Origin: Lachnospiraceae bacterium
Lineage (GTDB): Bacteria; Bacillota; Clostridia; Lachnospirales; Lachnospiraceae
DNA length: 64,000 nt
Assembly (NCBI GenBank): GCA_009911035.1
Contig: QXWO01000004.1
Span: forward strand, 1 to 64,000
Direction of reading: 5' to 3'
Shown here in pieces: positions 1 through 8,064 of the stretch. Below the pieces are notes generated by a model. The model was not told where the DNA came from. It saw nothing but the letters and a program-made list of their open reading frames with translations, and made no database searches. The first letter of the stretch is position 1. Each line of letters opens with the position of its first letter. A program made the position numbers and the translations under genes.

Positions 1-57
1 TGATATGTTTTCAGCAGAATATTTTAGAACAAATTTTAATATTTTTGTAAAATGTTT

Positions 58-86
58 TTGATTGTAGGCGTAAAATGTGTTATGAT
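58..86 (+). promoter_or_regulatory. Promoter of the zinc-ribbon gene
   Basis: A TTGATT box (58-63), a 17-base spacer and a TATGAT box (81-86) match a vegetative promoter. A purine-rich ribosome site (ggggg, 111-115) sits 8 bases before the ATG at 124. Confidence 0.6.
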
Positions 87-123
87 TATATAAAAATTCT
101 AAAGAGGATAGGGGGATTTATTT

Positions 124-918
124 ATGGCAATGATTTACTGTAATGAATGTGGAAAGGAAATTTCCGACAAAGCGGATAAGTGTCCACATTGTGGGTGTCC
201 AGTTTTTAAAAATACGGAAATGCAAAATCAAATTCAAAAATCAAAAGAAGGAAAAATATCTGGTCTTAGTATTACTGCATTGGTATTTTCAATATTGGGA
301 TGTACATTTTTTATTGGTGTAATACTTGCAATTATTGATTTGTGTATAAAAGATGGCAGAAAGAAAACTTGTTCCATTATTTCGTTAGTAATTTCCGGTG
401 TATGGTTATTTCTTGCGATTGGATTACAAAGCTCCAGCGATGATTCCAAGACTAATTCAAATAATAATGTATTAGAAAATGTTCAAGAAAACAATAATGC
501 TCAAGATAGCAAAAAAGAGTTTCTTATTGGTGAAGTTGCAGAATATAAAGATGTAAAAATAACTGTAATTAATTATGAAGAATCAATGGGAAATGATTGG
601 GGAAAACCATCTGAAGGGAATGTATTTATATTTCCTGAAATAGAAATTACAAATAATTCCAACAAAGAAATATCTGTCAGTAGCATAATGAGCTTTGAAT
701 GTTATATTGACGATTATAAAGCAGATTTTAATTCTGATGCATTTATGGCAATTTCCACTGAAGACGGAAAACAGCAATTAGATGGCAGTATTGCTCCCGG
801 TAAAAAATTAAAAGGAGTACTTGGAATAGAAGCACCTAATGATTGGAAAACTATAGAAATATATTACAAAGATAATGTATGGTTAAGTTCCAATTTTAGT
901 TTTAAAATTATTAAATAG
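124..918 (+). CDS. Zinc-ribbon, two-TM protein with DUF4352-like domain
   Basis: 264 residues. The N-terminus is a zinc ribbon with Cys6, Cys9, Cys20 and Cys23. Two hydrophobic segments follow at about 49-71 and 78-100 (DUF4190-like hairpin). After a Asn/Asp-rich linker, residues ~135-264 form a beta-rich domain resembling DUF4352 (telokin-like), probably outside the membrane. Such proteins are frequent in Gram-positive genomes and on mobile elements; their function is not known. It has its own promoter and terminator, and is probably cargo of the element. Base composition is clearly more AT-rich than the chromosome to the right. The ATG at 124 has a ribosome site 8 bases upstream; the ATG at 130 is a weaker alternative. 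Confidence 0.75.
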   Translation: MAMIYCNECGKEISDKADKCPHCGCPVFKNTEMQNQIQKSKEGKISGLSITALVFSILGCTFFIGVILAIIDLCIKDGRKKTCSIISLVISGVWLFLAIGLQSSSDDSKTNSNNNVLENVQENNNAQDSKKEFLIGEVAEYKDVKITVINYEESMGNDWGKPSEGNVFIFPEIEITNNSNKEISVSSIMSFECYIDDYKADFNSDAFMAISTEDGKQQLDGSIAPGKKLKGVLGIEAPNDWKTIEIYYKDNVWLSSNFSFKIIK

Positions 919-927
919 AAAAATTAA

Positions 928-964
928 AACCGCCCCTGTACTAACAGGAACGGTTTTCTTTTTA
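928..964 (+). terminator. Rho-independent terminator
   Basis: Stem of AACCG/CGGTT plus CCTGT/ACAGG around a 4-base loop, followed by TTCTTTTT. It ends the zinc-ribbon gene 10 bases after its stop and just before the recombinase gene. Confidence 0.85.
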
Positions 965-975
965 AAGGAGACATT

Positions 976-2343
976 ATGAACAAAACAGTTGTAAGATGTG
1001 CTATATACCCAAGAAAATCTAAGCAGAATGATAAATCTGAATCAATGGACGTCCAAATCCAGATGTGCGAGGATTACATCAAGCAGAATTACGAAAATTA
1101 CACCATAAAGCTGTACGATAAAGATTATGGCGTTACCGGTCACTCCATTAAGGCCCGAAAGGATTTCCAGCGCATGATGAAAGATATTAAGAACGGCGAA
1201 ATAGACATAGTCGTAATACAGCGTTACGACCGCATAGCGAGAAATACACGAGACTTTTGTAATTTATACCATGACATGGAAAAAAGTGGCTGTAACCTTG
1301 TCTCCGTGAGCCAGATGATAGATACAAGCACGCCCTACGGGAAGAAATTTATGTATGACCTTGCAAGTACTGCCGAATTGGAATGGGCGCTTAATTCAGA
1401 GCGTCACAAGGACGTGAACAAATATGCCCGGATGAGGGGAAAATGCAATCTATCCCCCTACGCTATGCCGTTCGGGTACAAAGCGGAAGTGATTGACGGC
1501 GTGCGCCGAATGGTGATTGATAAGGAAAAAGAAGCGATCGTGAGGGATGCGATAGACCATTACAGAAAATATCAAGTAAAACAGGGAACCACCCGGTACA
1601 TCAACGAAAAATACAACCTACAACTATCTCACTCCTTTATGCAACGCCTTACTTCCTGCGAATTTTACTATGGTAAATACAGGGAAAATGAGAACTACTG
1701 CGAACCATATATCACCAAAGAGGAATTTTTAGAACTTCAGCGCATCAGCAAAAGCAAAATGAAATCCTATACTAGGGATGAAAAGTATTTCTTTTTTACT
1801 GGACTTTTGAAATGTCCGGAATGTGGCCGACGGCTAGAAAGCCAAAGTCAAGTACAACCGTCTGGATGGAGGTATCATTATTACAGGTGCTATGCACCGT
1901 ACCGGACAGGGGCTTGTAACTTCCGGGGGAATATAAACGAACGATACATTGAAAGTTATTTGTTAGACCATATAGAAGACGAACTCACAAAATATGAAAA
2001 CTCTGCTACTACATCTATGGAAAAAGAAAATAAAATTGTTGACTTTGAAAAATACAAAAAGGAAATGGATAGGCTGACAAACGCTTATATCAAAGGCCGA
2101 ATAGATGAATCCTATTATGATGATGAATACGCCCGGTTGAAAGCATTGATTGATGAAGCTACGTCTGAAGAATCCGAATATCCTAAAAAAGATATCAACT
2201 CTGTCAAAAAGCTCTTCGGTGAGAATTGGAAAAGTGCATATCTGCTGCTTGACCGGCAAAACCGAAAAGCCTTTTGGCAGAGTATTATAGAATCCATAGA
2301 ATTTAACGAAGATAAAACGGTGAAAAACGTTTATTTTCTGTGA
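976..2343 (+). CDS. Large serine recombinase (site-specific integrase)
   Basis: 455 residues. Domain order is an N-terminal resolvase domain (~5-150), a recombinase domain (~160-260), a zinc beta-ribbon (CPEC followed by two further Cys, ~275-320) and a C-terminal coiled coil. The predicted nucleophile is Ser15 in YPRKS; the usual YxRxS pattern is kept, and the Arg-rich catalytic stretch (RYDRIARN) is present. The family integrates and excises phages and mobile elements by a 2-bp-core crossover. Its size is at the short end for the group. A good ribosome site (AAAGGAG) lies 5 bases before the ATG. Its stop is 15 bases from the cut spore-protein gene, which I take to be its attachment site. 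Confidence 0.92.
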   Translation: MNKTVVRCAIYPRKSKQNDKSESMDVQIQMCEDYIKQNYENYTIKLYDKDYGVTGHSIKARKDFQRMMKDIKNGEIDIVVIQRYDRIARNTRDFCNLYHDMEKSGCNLVSVSQMIDTSTPYGKKFMYDLASTAELEWALNSERHKDVNKYARMRGKCNLSPYAMPFGYKAEVIDGVRRMVIDKEKEAIVRDAIDHYRKYQVKQGTTRYINEKYNLQLSHSFMQRLTSCEFYYGKYRENENYCEPYITKEEFLELQRISKSKMKSYTRDEKYFFFTGLLKCPECGRRLESQSQVQPSGWRYHYYRCYAPYRTGACNFRGNINERYIESYLLDHIEDELTKYENSATTSMEKENKIVDFEKYKKEMDRLTNAYIKGRIDESYYDDEYARLKALIDEATSEESEYPKKDINSVKKLFGENWKSAYLLLDRQNRKAFWQSIIESIEFNEDKTVKNVYFL

Positions 2344-2357
2344 TTTTAATTTTCGTG

Positions 2358-2504
2358 TTACCAACTATCACCTTTTGAAGTAAGGTCGCCATTGTAGCCT
2401 TCTTTCAGGTTAACACCAAGTTCAGAAGCAACTTCTGTTTTGAAACGATCCATAGCTGCTTTAGCTTCAGGAACTTCTACTCTATTAGCTTTGCTGCTTG
2501 CCAT
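2358..2504 (-). pseudogene. Truncated alpha/beta small acid-soluble spore protein
   Basis: 48 codons remain, too short for most ORF callers. The protein starts MASSKANRVEVPEAK, contains the family segment FKTEVASELGVNLK and reaches GYNGDLTS, then diverges into KGDSW and a stop. Family members run to 60-70 residues and continue with a Gly-Ser-Val-Gly-Gly region and a conserved C-terminal helix, all missing here. An excellent ribosome site (GGAGGTG) stands 8 bases before the ATG. These proteins coat spore DNA and protect it. The cut coincides with the end of the recombinase-bearing element, so I infer insertional truncation; the missing 3' half should lie at the element's other end. Whether the truncated product has any function is unknown, since the GPR cleavage region is kept but the second DNA-binding helix is lost. 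Confidence 0.85.
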
Positions 2505-2550
2505 CTTTCATTCACCTCCGTTATATTTTTTGACTGTCTGTTACAGTCTT

Positions 2551-2582
2551 CGGGATAAGCGATTTAGATTTCGCTTATCCCG
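2551..2582. other. 12-bp perfect hairpin in the spore-gene leader
   Basis: Arms CGGGATAAGCGA and its complement surround an 8-base loop. Neither side has a clear T tract, so a plain terminator is doubtful. It lies between greA and the truncated spore-protein gene, within the likely untranslated leader of the latter. Confidence 0.6.
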
Positions 2583-2628
2583 GAATTTCTCCCGTTCAAA
2601 GCGTTTTCTTTATCACTTATCTTGTTCA

Positions 2629-2657
2629 TAGTATTAACGGTGTTCGTGAAAATATTA
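2629..2657 (-). promoter_or_regulatory. Candidate sigma-G promoter of the spore-protein gene
   Basis: On the minus strand, TAATA, a 17-base spacer and AATACTA match 4 of 5 and 6 of 7 positions of the sigma-G consensus (gHATR, then CATWHTA). It would give a leader of about 115 bases containing the hairpin at 2551-2582. Family knowledge that spore-coating proteins are sigma-G dependent supports it. Confidence 0.4.
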
Positions 2658-2674
2658 TGGTAAGTTTTTCCGTT

Positions 2675-3178
2675 TTAAAAACTCCTGATTTTATCGTTTC
2701 CATCGTCTTTTGTTTTCTCGATGGATCTGATTTTTAAGTAATAGCCGTAACCAGCATTGACCTCCACATAGATCCTCTCTCCGGCCTTATGTCCCATCAG
2801 GGCTTTGCCAATGGGAGATTCCACGCTTACCAGACCGGCCAGGGAATTTCCGCGCATGGTAGTGACAATTTTATATTTTTCTATAGCGCCGTCCTCTTCA
2901 AATTCCACTTCCACGATATTGTTCATGCCCACCTCGTCCTCCATGGACTCATCGGGAATCACTTCCGCGGTCTTTATCATCCGCTCTAGGAAGCGGATAC
3001 GGCTTTCATTTTTATTTTTTTCCCTTTTGGCCGCATAATACTCAAAGTTTTCGCTTAAGTCTCCCTGGGCTCTGGCCTCTTTTACCGACTCTAAAAGCTT
3101 CGGCCGTATCACAAGCTTCCTTTCCTCAATTTCGGCCTCCATCTCTTCTATATCTTTGCGTGTCAACTGATTATACAT
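2675..3178 (-). CDS. greA: Transcription elongation factor GreA family
   Basis: 167 residues, near the family's 158-165. The N-terminal half is a coiled coil with the acidic tip motif GDLSEN (Asp and Glu that hold Mg2+ in the RNA polymerase secondary channel). The C-terminal half is the FKBP-like domain with SPIGKALMGHKAGE. Gre factors bind stalled polymerase and promote cleavage of backtracked RNA. The ATG has GAGGGG 6 bases upstream. It may be the last gene of a unit with the CBS and DJ-1 genes, although a 96-base gap leaves room for its own promoter. A second gre copy elsewhere in the genome is possible, so paralogue naming is uncertain. Confidence 0.85.
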   Translation of the reverse strand: MYNQLTRKDIEEMEAEIEERKLVIRPKLLESVKEARAQGDLSENFEYYAAKREKNKNESRIRFLERMIKTAEVIPDESMEDEVGMNNIVEVEFEEDGAIEKYKIVTTMRGNSLAGLVSVESPIGKALMGHKAGERIYVEVNAGYGYYLKIRSIEKTKDDGNDKIRSF

Positions 3179-3274
3179 TCATTTCCCCTCACTGACTTTA
3201 CCTATTACCACAATCGGCCAATGCCATTTATGACCTGCCGAATCAAAGCGTATTTGAAAAATTCCGGCCTGCTC

Positions 3275-3715
3275 TCACCGAATGCTCATTCCCCCGGCTT
3301 CTAACTGGACCGTCACCAGCTTCCTGCACAGGTACTGTATCAATGCTTTCCGGGTGATGATTCCGATGAATCTGTCCCTGTCGTCAATAATCGGGACAAA
3401 ATTCTGGTTCATTGCTTTGTTCAGCAGATTTTCCATATCCACATCCACGTCCACCGGCTCATTATCACAGTTGCGCGGTACCTCCATAATAGAAACATCT
3501 TCCGCCCTGTGGACGGATAAATCCCCATGTTCCTTGATATACCAGAGCAGATCCCCTTCCGTCAGGGTTCCTATGTACCGTCCTTCCTTCCTGCTGATGA
3601 CAGGAATAGACGCATGCCTGTGGTTCTCCATTTTTTCTATGGCCTGCCGCAGGGTGTCCGTATCATAGACATACGCCACTTCACTTTTGGGCGTCAAAAA
3701 AAATAAAATATTCAT
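3275..3715 (-). CDS. CBS-domain-pair protein
   Basis: 146 residues made almost entirely of two CBS motifs (~8-65 and ~85-140), recognisable by SIPVISRKEGRYIGTLTEGD and FVPIIDDRDRFIGIITRKAL. Stand-alone CBS pairs bind adenine nucleotides or related ligands and act as energy or ligand sensors. No catalytic domain is attached, so the partner is unknown. The ATG has AAGGAAGGG 5 bases upstream, and the gene follows the DJ-1 gene by 19 bases, so they are probably co-transcribed. Confidence 0.85.
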   Translation of the reverse strand: MNILFFLTPKSEVAYVYDTDTLRQAIEKMENHRHASIPVISRKEGRYIGTLTEGDLLWYIKEHGDLSVHRAEDVSIMEVPRNCDNEPVDVDVDMENLLNKAMNQNFVPIIDDRDRFIGIITRKALIQYLCRKLVTVQLEAGGMSIR

Positions 3716-3734
3716 TTGTACCCTTCCTTAAATC

Positions 3735-4283
3735 TTATTGCTTATATACAATTTTTTCCGCCATGGCGGCGCTGGCCCTGCTGTCTGCCAGATATTCTAT
3801 AATTGCAAGCCCAAAATCAATAGAACATCCCATGCCCCGTCCTGTAATGATATTGCCATCCCGGACTGCAGGTTCATAAGTAACAACAGCACCCTCAAGC
3901 TGGCCTTCAAATCCCGGATATGCGATTGCTTTCTTTCCATTCAGGATGCCTCTGTGTCCTAAAATGGAGGGAGCTGCACAGATTGCGCCCAACGCCTTTC
4001 CTTCCCTTGCAAAAGCATCCACCTGCTCCATAAGGGGTTTGCAGGCTTCCAGATTCTTCGTCCCTTCGCCGCCTCCGGGCAGGACGATCATATCCACTTT
4101 TGAAAAATCAATATCCTCAAGCAGACTGTCCATGGAAACTTTAATATTGTGGGAACCTGTTACGGTTTCTTCCCCTGTAATGGAAACCATCTCCGTATCA
4201 ATTCCCTGTCTGCGCAGAAGATCCACCACTGTAAGGGCTTCTATCTCCTCATAACCTGTACCAAAAAATACACATACTTTCAT
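3735..4283 (-). CDS. DJ-1/PfpI family protein
   Basis: 182 residues when started at the ATG at 4281-4283, which has AAGGTGG 8 bases upstream; a GTG 12 bases further up overlaps that ribosome site and is rejected. Flavodoxin-like DJ-1 fold: the acidic residues near the N-terminus (YEEIEA), the nucleophile elbow AICAAPS with Cys102, and GRGMGCS near the C-terminus are all present. Family members include glyoxalase/deglycase-like and redox-sensing proteins and are often called thiJ/YajL. The precise reaction cannot be told. It leads a likely operon with the CBS gene. Confidence 0.85.
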   Translation of the reverse strand: MKVCVFFGTGYEEIEALTVVDLLRRQGIDTEMVSITGEETVTGSHNIKVSMDSLLEDIDFSKVDMIVLPGGGEGTKNLEACKPLMEQVDAFAREGKALGAICAAPSILGHRGILNGKKAIAYPGFEGQLEGAVVTYEPAVRDGNIITGRGMGCSIDFGLAIIEYLADSRASAAMAEKIVYKQ

Positions 4284-4533
4284 AGCATAACCCACCTTTT
4301 ATTTATTTTTAACAAATATCATTTAAATAATGGGATTTATTTATCCCTTATGTGAATATTTTACCATTAAACGGCCGGAATTTCCAATTAATGATTTGTA
4401 AACTTTATTAAGAAAAGGTATACTAAAGTATAAATGGGATTTACGGTAAATACCTGAAACGTGTTTGGGCAGCCGCGTATGCTGTCTTTATAATATTTTA
4501 CTTTTTTAAATATATATGGAAGGAACTGATAAA

Positions 4534-5028
4534 ATGGAAATCGAACGCAAATTTTTGATCCGGGAAAAACCAGATAAACTGACCCTATTCCCATGCCTCG
4601 TAATCGAACAGGCATATCTGTGCACAAATCCTGTTGTACGTATCCGCAGGCAAAATGAGGATTATTATCTGACTTACAAGGGCAAAGGGCTGATGGCAAG
4701 GGAGGAATATAACCTGCCGTTAAATAAAGAAGCTTATGGACATCTTCTATCCAAAGCAGACGGCAATATCATTTCCAAAAAAAGATATCTGATTCCCATA
4801 GATACGCCTGCATTTGCCGCTCATTATAAGCCTTCAGGAAAACTTCCCGCCCTTACGGTGGAACTGGATATTTTTGAACCGCCTTTTGCGCCCCTCATTC
4901 TGGCGGAAGTGGAGTTTCCCGATGTGGAAACGGCAGACGCCTTTCTCCCGCCTGCGTGGCTTGGAGAAGATGTTACTAACGATGTGGAATACCATAACTC
5001 CAGCATGTCCCGGAAAATTTTTTCATAA
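4534..5028 (+). CDS. CYTH domain protein (triphosphate tunnel enzyme family)
   Basis: 164 residues from the ATG at 4534, which has a GGAAGGA ribosome site about 9 bases upstream; the ATG at 4516 lies before that site and is not used. The signature EIERKFL is at residues 2-8, followed by alternating charged strands (RIRRQ, YLTYKGKG, VELDIF, LAEVEFP) that line the triphosphate tunnel. The family hydrolyses inorganic triphosphate or thiamine triphosphate, or makes cAMP; short bacterial forms are mostly triphosphatases. It is monocistronic, with a terminator downstream. Confidence 0.85.
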   Translation: MEIERKFLIREKPDKLTLFPCLVIEQAYLCTNPVVRIRRQNEDYYLTYKGKGLMAREEYNLPLNKEAYGHLLSKADGNIISKKRYLIPIDTPAFAAHYKPSGKLPALTVELDIFEPPFAPLILAEVEFPDVETADAFLPPAWLGEDVTNDVEYHNSSMSRKIFS

Positions 5029-5120
5029 AATTTGTTTTAGGATTGCCACAGACTCTGATTTCTGTAGCATGTAAATCTGACAGGAATTTTTGAGAGCAAA
5101 GAATATTTAAATGAAATAAC

Positions 5121-5172
5121 AGGACACAGGCTTATAGAATGATTCTATCGCAGCCTGCGTCCTTATTTTTTA
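5121..5172 (+). terminator. Rho-independent terminator after the CYTH gene
   Basis: Arms aggacacaggct and agcctgcgtcct pair with one mismatch, with an inner agaat/attct stem in the loop, followed by tatttttt. It lies 93 bases after the CYTH stop and before the convergent LacI-family gene. Confidence 0.8.
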
Positions 5173-5260
5173 ATTATTAAAAATTTAAATAGAAATGCGG
5201 GCACACCCGAATCGAAAATCGTAAATCTGCCAAAGGGGCAGCGGCTGCAATGAGTATATG

Positions 5261-6316
5261 TCAGCCATGCCGGGAAAGCATTGCCGGATTGGGTTTACCA
5301 GTAGATTCCCGTTCCACCAGTTCCGCCGGAAAAATAATATGTTCATGTTCGCATTTGCCTTCTATCAGATTAAATAAAAGTTTCGCCGTCTTTTCCGCCA
5401 TGGCTTCCACGGGCTGTTTGATGGTGGTGAGCTGTGGCGTGTAAAATTCACCGATTGCAATTCCGTCGTAACCTGCCACAGAGATATCTTCCGGAATCCG
5501 CAGTCCCGCCTCATGAATGGCCCGGCAGACTCCCACCGCAAGGAAATCCGCAATGGCAAAGACCGCTGTGAAATCCACGCCGGAAGCAAGAAGCTGCTTT
5601 GCCATTGCGTAGCCGTTTTGCATGGAGTATGGGTCCGCCTGGTCTTTCACCTCGTAAATCAGCCGTTCATCTATTTCTATCTCTCTGTCCCTGAGTGCCT
5701 TCTTATATCCCTCCAGCCGGAGCTGGCCTACAGATTCAGCCGCAGAACCTTCCGCAATTATGGCGATCCGCTTATGTCCTAAGTCCAGCAGGTAGTTTAC
5801 CATTTTCTGGCTCTCCGTATAATCGTCCACTGCTGTATTGGAATAAGTCTTCGCCCCTTCGTCCTGAACCGTGCCTATCGTGCTGAACACAAAGGGCACG
5901 TTTAGTTTTGCCAGTTTCTGACTGTCATGACGGTAGGCGCCCCCCAGAAAAATGATTCCGCGCAGCCGCTTTTCTTTTATCAGTTCAAGGGCCACATCCA
6001 GTTCATCCTCATACGCCTCCACATGCTGCATGACCATAGCGTACTTCTTTTTCTGGACCTGCGTTTCGATAATCTGGATCACGGAACTGAAAAACGGATT
6101 GGTAATACCTTTAATCAGTACTGCAATGCATCTTGCATCCGTGCGCTTTAGGTTTCTGGCGCTGTTATTAGGAATATATCCTGTCTCCCGAATGACCTGC
6201 ATGACCATCTGCTTGGTTTCCGTATTGATATCCGGGTGATTGTTTATGGCCCTGGATACTGTACTGATCCCTACCCCGCATCTTCTGGCTATATCTTTTA
6301 TTGTAATTTCTTCCAT
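5261..6316 (-). CDS. LacI-family transcriptional regulator
   Basis: 351 residues. An N-terminal helix-turn-helix (TIKDIARRCGVGISTVSRA) with the hinge helix (NNSARNLK) is followed by a periplasmic-binding-protein-like sensor domain (~60-340; AVLIKGITNPFF, SVAGYDG). It lies 42 bases downstream of malQ on the same strand, so it is probably co-transcribed with it and may control maltodextrin use and itself. A LacI-like pseudo-palindrome at 7879-7890 in the malQ promoter region is a candidate operator. The effector is unknown; sequence alone does not separate MalR-like from CcpA-like roles, though CcpA is usually not in a sugar operon. Confidence 0.92.
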   Translation of the reverse strand: MEEITIKDIARRCGVGISTVSRAINNHPDINTETKQMVMQVIRETGYIPNNSARNLKRTDARCIAVLIKGITNPFFSSVIQIIETQVQKKKYAMVMQHVEAYEDELDVALELIKEKRLRGIIFLGGAYRHDSQKLAKLNVPFVFSTIGTVQDEGAKTYSNTAVDDYTESQKMVNYLLDLGHKRIAIIAEGSAAESVGQLRLEGYKKALRDREIEIDERLIYEVKDQADPYSMQNGYAMAKQLLASGVDFTAVFAIADFLAVGVCRAIHEAGLRIPEDISVAGYDGIAIGEFYTPQLTTIKQPVEAMAEKTAKLLFNLIEGKCEHEHIIFPAELVERESTGKPNPAMLSRHG

Positions 6317-6358
6317 TCAAAAAATACCCCTTGCTTTGCTGTTACCCGTTTCTGTCTC

Positions 6359-7852
6359 TTAATCCGCCCTTTCATACTGTCTGCAGATTTTATGGATCTT
6401 TCCTGCAAGGCCGCTGCCAGTCTGTCCCTTAACCATCCGCCATTTCCAGTTATTTCCAAGAGTAGACGGCGTATTGATCCTGGCTTCCCCGCCAAGCCCT
6501 AAGTAATCCTGCATGGGAATGACTGCCGTATCCGATACGCTTGCAAGGGCTGCCTCAATGAAATTCCACACAACATCTTTTTTATCAAACTTCACATTTA
6601 AAAATTTACTTAAATAATTCTTAGCAAAATTCCTGTCCCTGTAATTAATGGAACAAAACCAGCCATAAGTTGTGTCATTGTCATGGGTTCCTGTGTATAC
6701 GACAGAATTGGGCGTGTAGGTGTGGGGAAGGTAATCGCTTTCTTCCCGTGAATCAAAGGCAAACTGCAGAATCTTCATGCCCGGATATCCTGTCTTTTTG
6801 ACAAGTTCAATGACTGTGGGAGTCAAAAATCCCAAATCTTCCGCTATCACGGGCTTGTCGCCTATTTTCTCTCTCATAACCCTAAACAGGTCATAGCCCG
6901 GCCCTTTTTCCCAACGGCCCTTTTCCGCAGTAGGATCCCCAAAGGGAATATTGTAATATTCGTCAAATCCTCTGAAATGATCGATCCTGACAACATCGTA
7001 AAGTTTGTAGCAGTAGGAAATCCTCTGTATCCACCATGCATATCCGGTTTCTTTATGGTAATCCCAGCGGTATAAGGGATTGCCCCAGAGCTGCCCGGTG
7101 GCGGAGAATGAATCAGGCGGACATCCTGCCACCCCTGTGGGCATCCCTTCACTGTCAAACTGGAACAGCTCCGGGCTGGCCCATGTATCCGCACTATCAA
7201 AAGCAACATAAATGGGAATATCACCAATAATCTGAACCCCGTTTTCATTGGCATATTTTTTCAGCTTCATCCACTGTGTCTCAAATAAGTACTGCTGGAA
7301 TTCGTAAAAAAGAATTTCTTCCTTAAGCTGCTCCTGATATTTTGAAACAGCTTCCGGCTTCCTGCGGCGTATATCCTCATCCCATTCTGACCAGCTTTTT
7401 CCGCCAAAAGAATCCTTTATTGCCATATAAAGGGCATAATTGGCAAGCCAGAAATCATTTTCTTTCACAAATGCCTGAAAATCCTTATCTTCTTCTATAC
7501 GGCTGATCCCAAATGCCTTCCTTAAAACCCTGAAACGGGATAAATACACTTTCTCGTAGTCCACATAGGCTTCACTTCCGCCCCAGTCGCATGACTCACA
7601 ATCTTCCTTAGTGAGCATCCCTTTTTCAATAAGTGCTTCCAAGTCTATGTAATATGGGTTTCCCGCAAAGGTAGAGAAAGACTGGTAGGGTGAATCCCCA
7701 TACCCGGTGGGGCCTAAAGGCAGTATCTGCCAGTACTTCTGTCCTGCTTTCCTCAAAAAATCAACAAATTCATATGCTTCTTTAGAAAATGTTCCAATCC
7801 CATATTTAGAGGGAATACTGGATACCGGTAATAAAATGCCGCTCGCTCTCAT
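6359..7852 (-). CDS. malQ: 4-alpha-glucanotransferase (amylomaltase, GH77)
   Basis: 497 residues, the normal bacterial/plant length. It starts MRASGILLPVSSIPSKYGIG and keeps the family blocks WQILPLGPTGYGDSPYQ, VRIDHFRGF (catalytic nucleophile Asp), AEDLGF (acid/base Glu) and GTHDNDT. The enzyme disproportionates maltodextrins by transferring 1,4-glucan chains, in the cytoplasm. GGAGAAG lies just upstream of the ATG. It is the first gene of a malQ-lacI unit driven by the promoter at 7901-7929. Glycogen or imported maltodextrin are the likely substrates; no transporter for them is adjacent. Confidence 0.95.
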   Translation of the reverse strand: MRASGILLPVSSIPSKYGIGTFSKEAYEFVDFLRKAGQKYWQILPLGPTGYGDSPYQSFSTFAGNPYYIDLEALIEKGMLTKEDCESCDWGGSEAYVDYEKVYLSRFRVLRKAFGISRIEEDKDFQAFVKENDFWLANYALYMAIKDSFGGKSWSEWDEDIRRRKPEAVSKYQEQLKEEILFYEFQQYLFETQWMKLKKYANENGVQIIGDIPIYVAFDSADTWASPELFQFDSEGMPTGVAGCPPDSFSATGQLWGNPLYRWDYHKETGYAWWIQRISYCYKLYDVVRIDHFRGFDEYYNIPFGDPTAEKGRWEKGPGYDLFRVMREKIGDKPVIAEDLGFLTPTVIELVKKTGYPGMKILQFAFDSREESDYLPHTYTPNSVVYTGTHDNDTTYGWFCSINYRDRNFAKNYLSKFLNVKFDKKDVVWNFIEAALASVSDTAVIPMQDYLGLGGEARINTPSTLGNNWKWRMVKGQTGSGLAGKIHKICRQYERAD

Positions 7853-7878
7853 ATTTCTTCTCCTACTTCTAACTTCTG

Positions 7879-7932
7879 GTATCGTTTCCGCCTACTAAAA
7901 AGAATACCACTTGCAGGTCTGATTAGCAAGTG
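7879..7932 (-). promoter_or_regulatory. malQ promoter with overlapping dyads
   Basis: On the minus strand a TTGCTA box (7924-7929), a 17-base spacer and TATTCT (7901-7906) form a good vegetative promoter. A perfect inverted repeat (cacttgc 7908-7914 and gcaagtg 7926-7932) brackets the spacer and touches the -35 box. A LacI-type pseudo-palindrome GGAAACGATACC lies at 7879-7890, just downstream of the likely start point, where a repressor would block transcription. Confidence 0.6.
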
Positions 7933-7960
7933 ATAATTCTAATTTCGTCCTATCAATTTA

Positions 7961-8018
7961 GAGCGTGTTGAAAATTGCTTTTTGCCAGATGCATGTCACA
8001 ATTGTGGGAGACTAAGAG
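7961..8018. repeat. Partial copy of the 160-bp inverted-repeat element
   Basis: This stretch starts gagcgtgtt and matches the left third of the full element at 45941-46100 (terminal repeat, then gatgyacgtcacaatttgtggga-like core) with a few changes. The right part is missing, so it looks like a decayed copy between thiT and malQ. Confidence 0.6.
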
Positions 8019-8064
8019 CATGTTAGGTATTTCTACACTTGGAAAAACAGGCTCCTTTTACAAC

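Larger units (their letters stand above)
1..2378. mobile_element. Right end of an integrated element (serine-recombinase type)
   Basis: The AT-rich left end of the window carries a cargo gene and a large serine recombinase whose stop lies 15 bases from the disrupted 3' part of a small acid-soluble spore protein gene. Homology of that spore gene to its family ends near codon 43 (about 2376), so the chromosome/element junction is placed at about 2370-2385. The left end lies outside the window. Recombinase gene at the terminus facing the attachment site is the usual layout of phages and integrative elements of this class. The exact crossover bases and the element type (phage, conjugative or mobilisable) cannot be read here. 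Confidence 0.7.

Noticed and set aside
2551-2582. Terminator of greA
   Set aside because: The stem is excellent but neither strand has a T tract, so I list it only as a hairpin.
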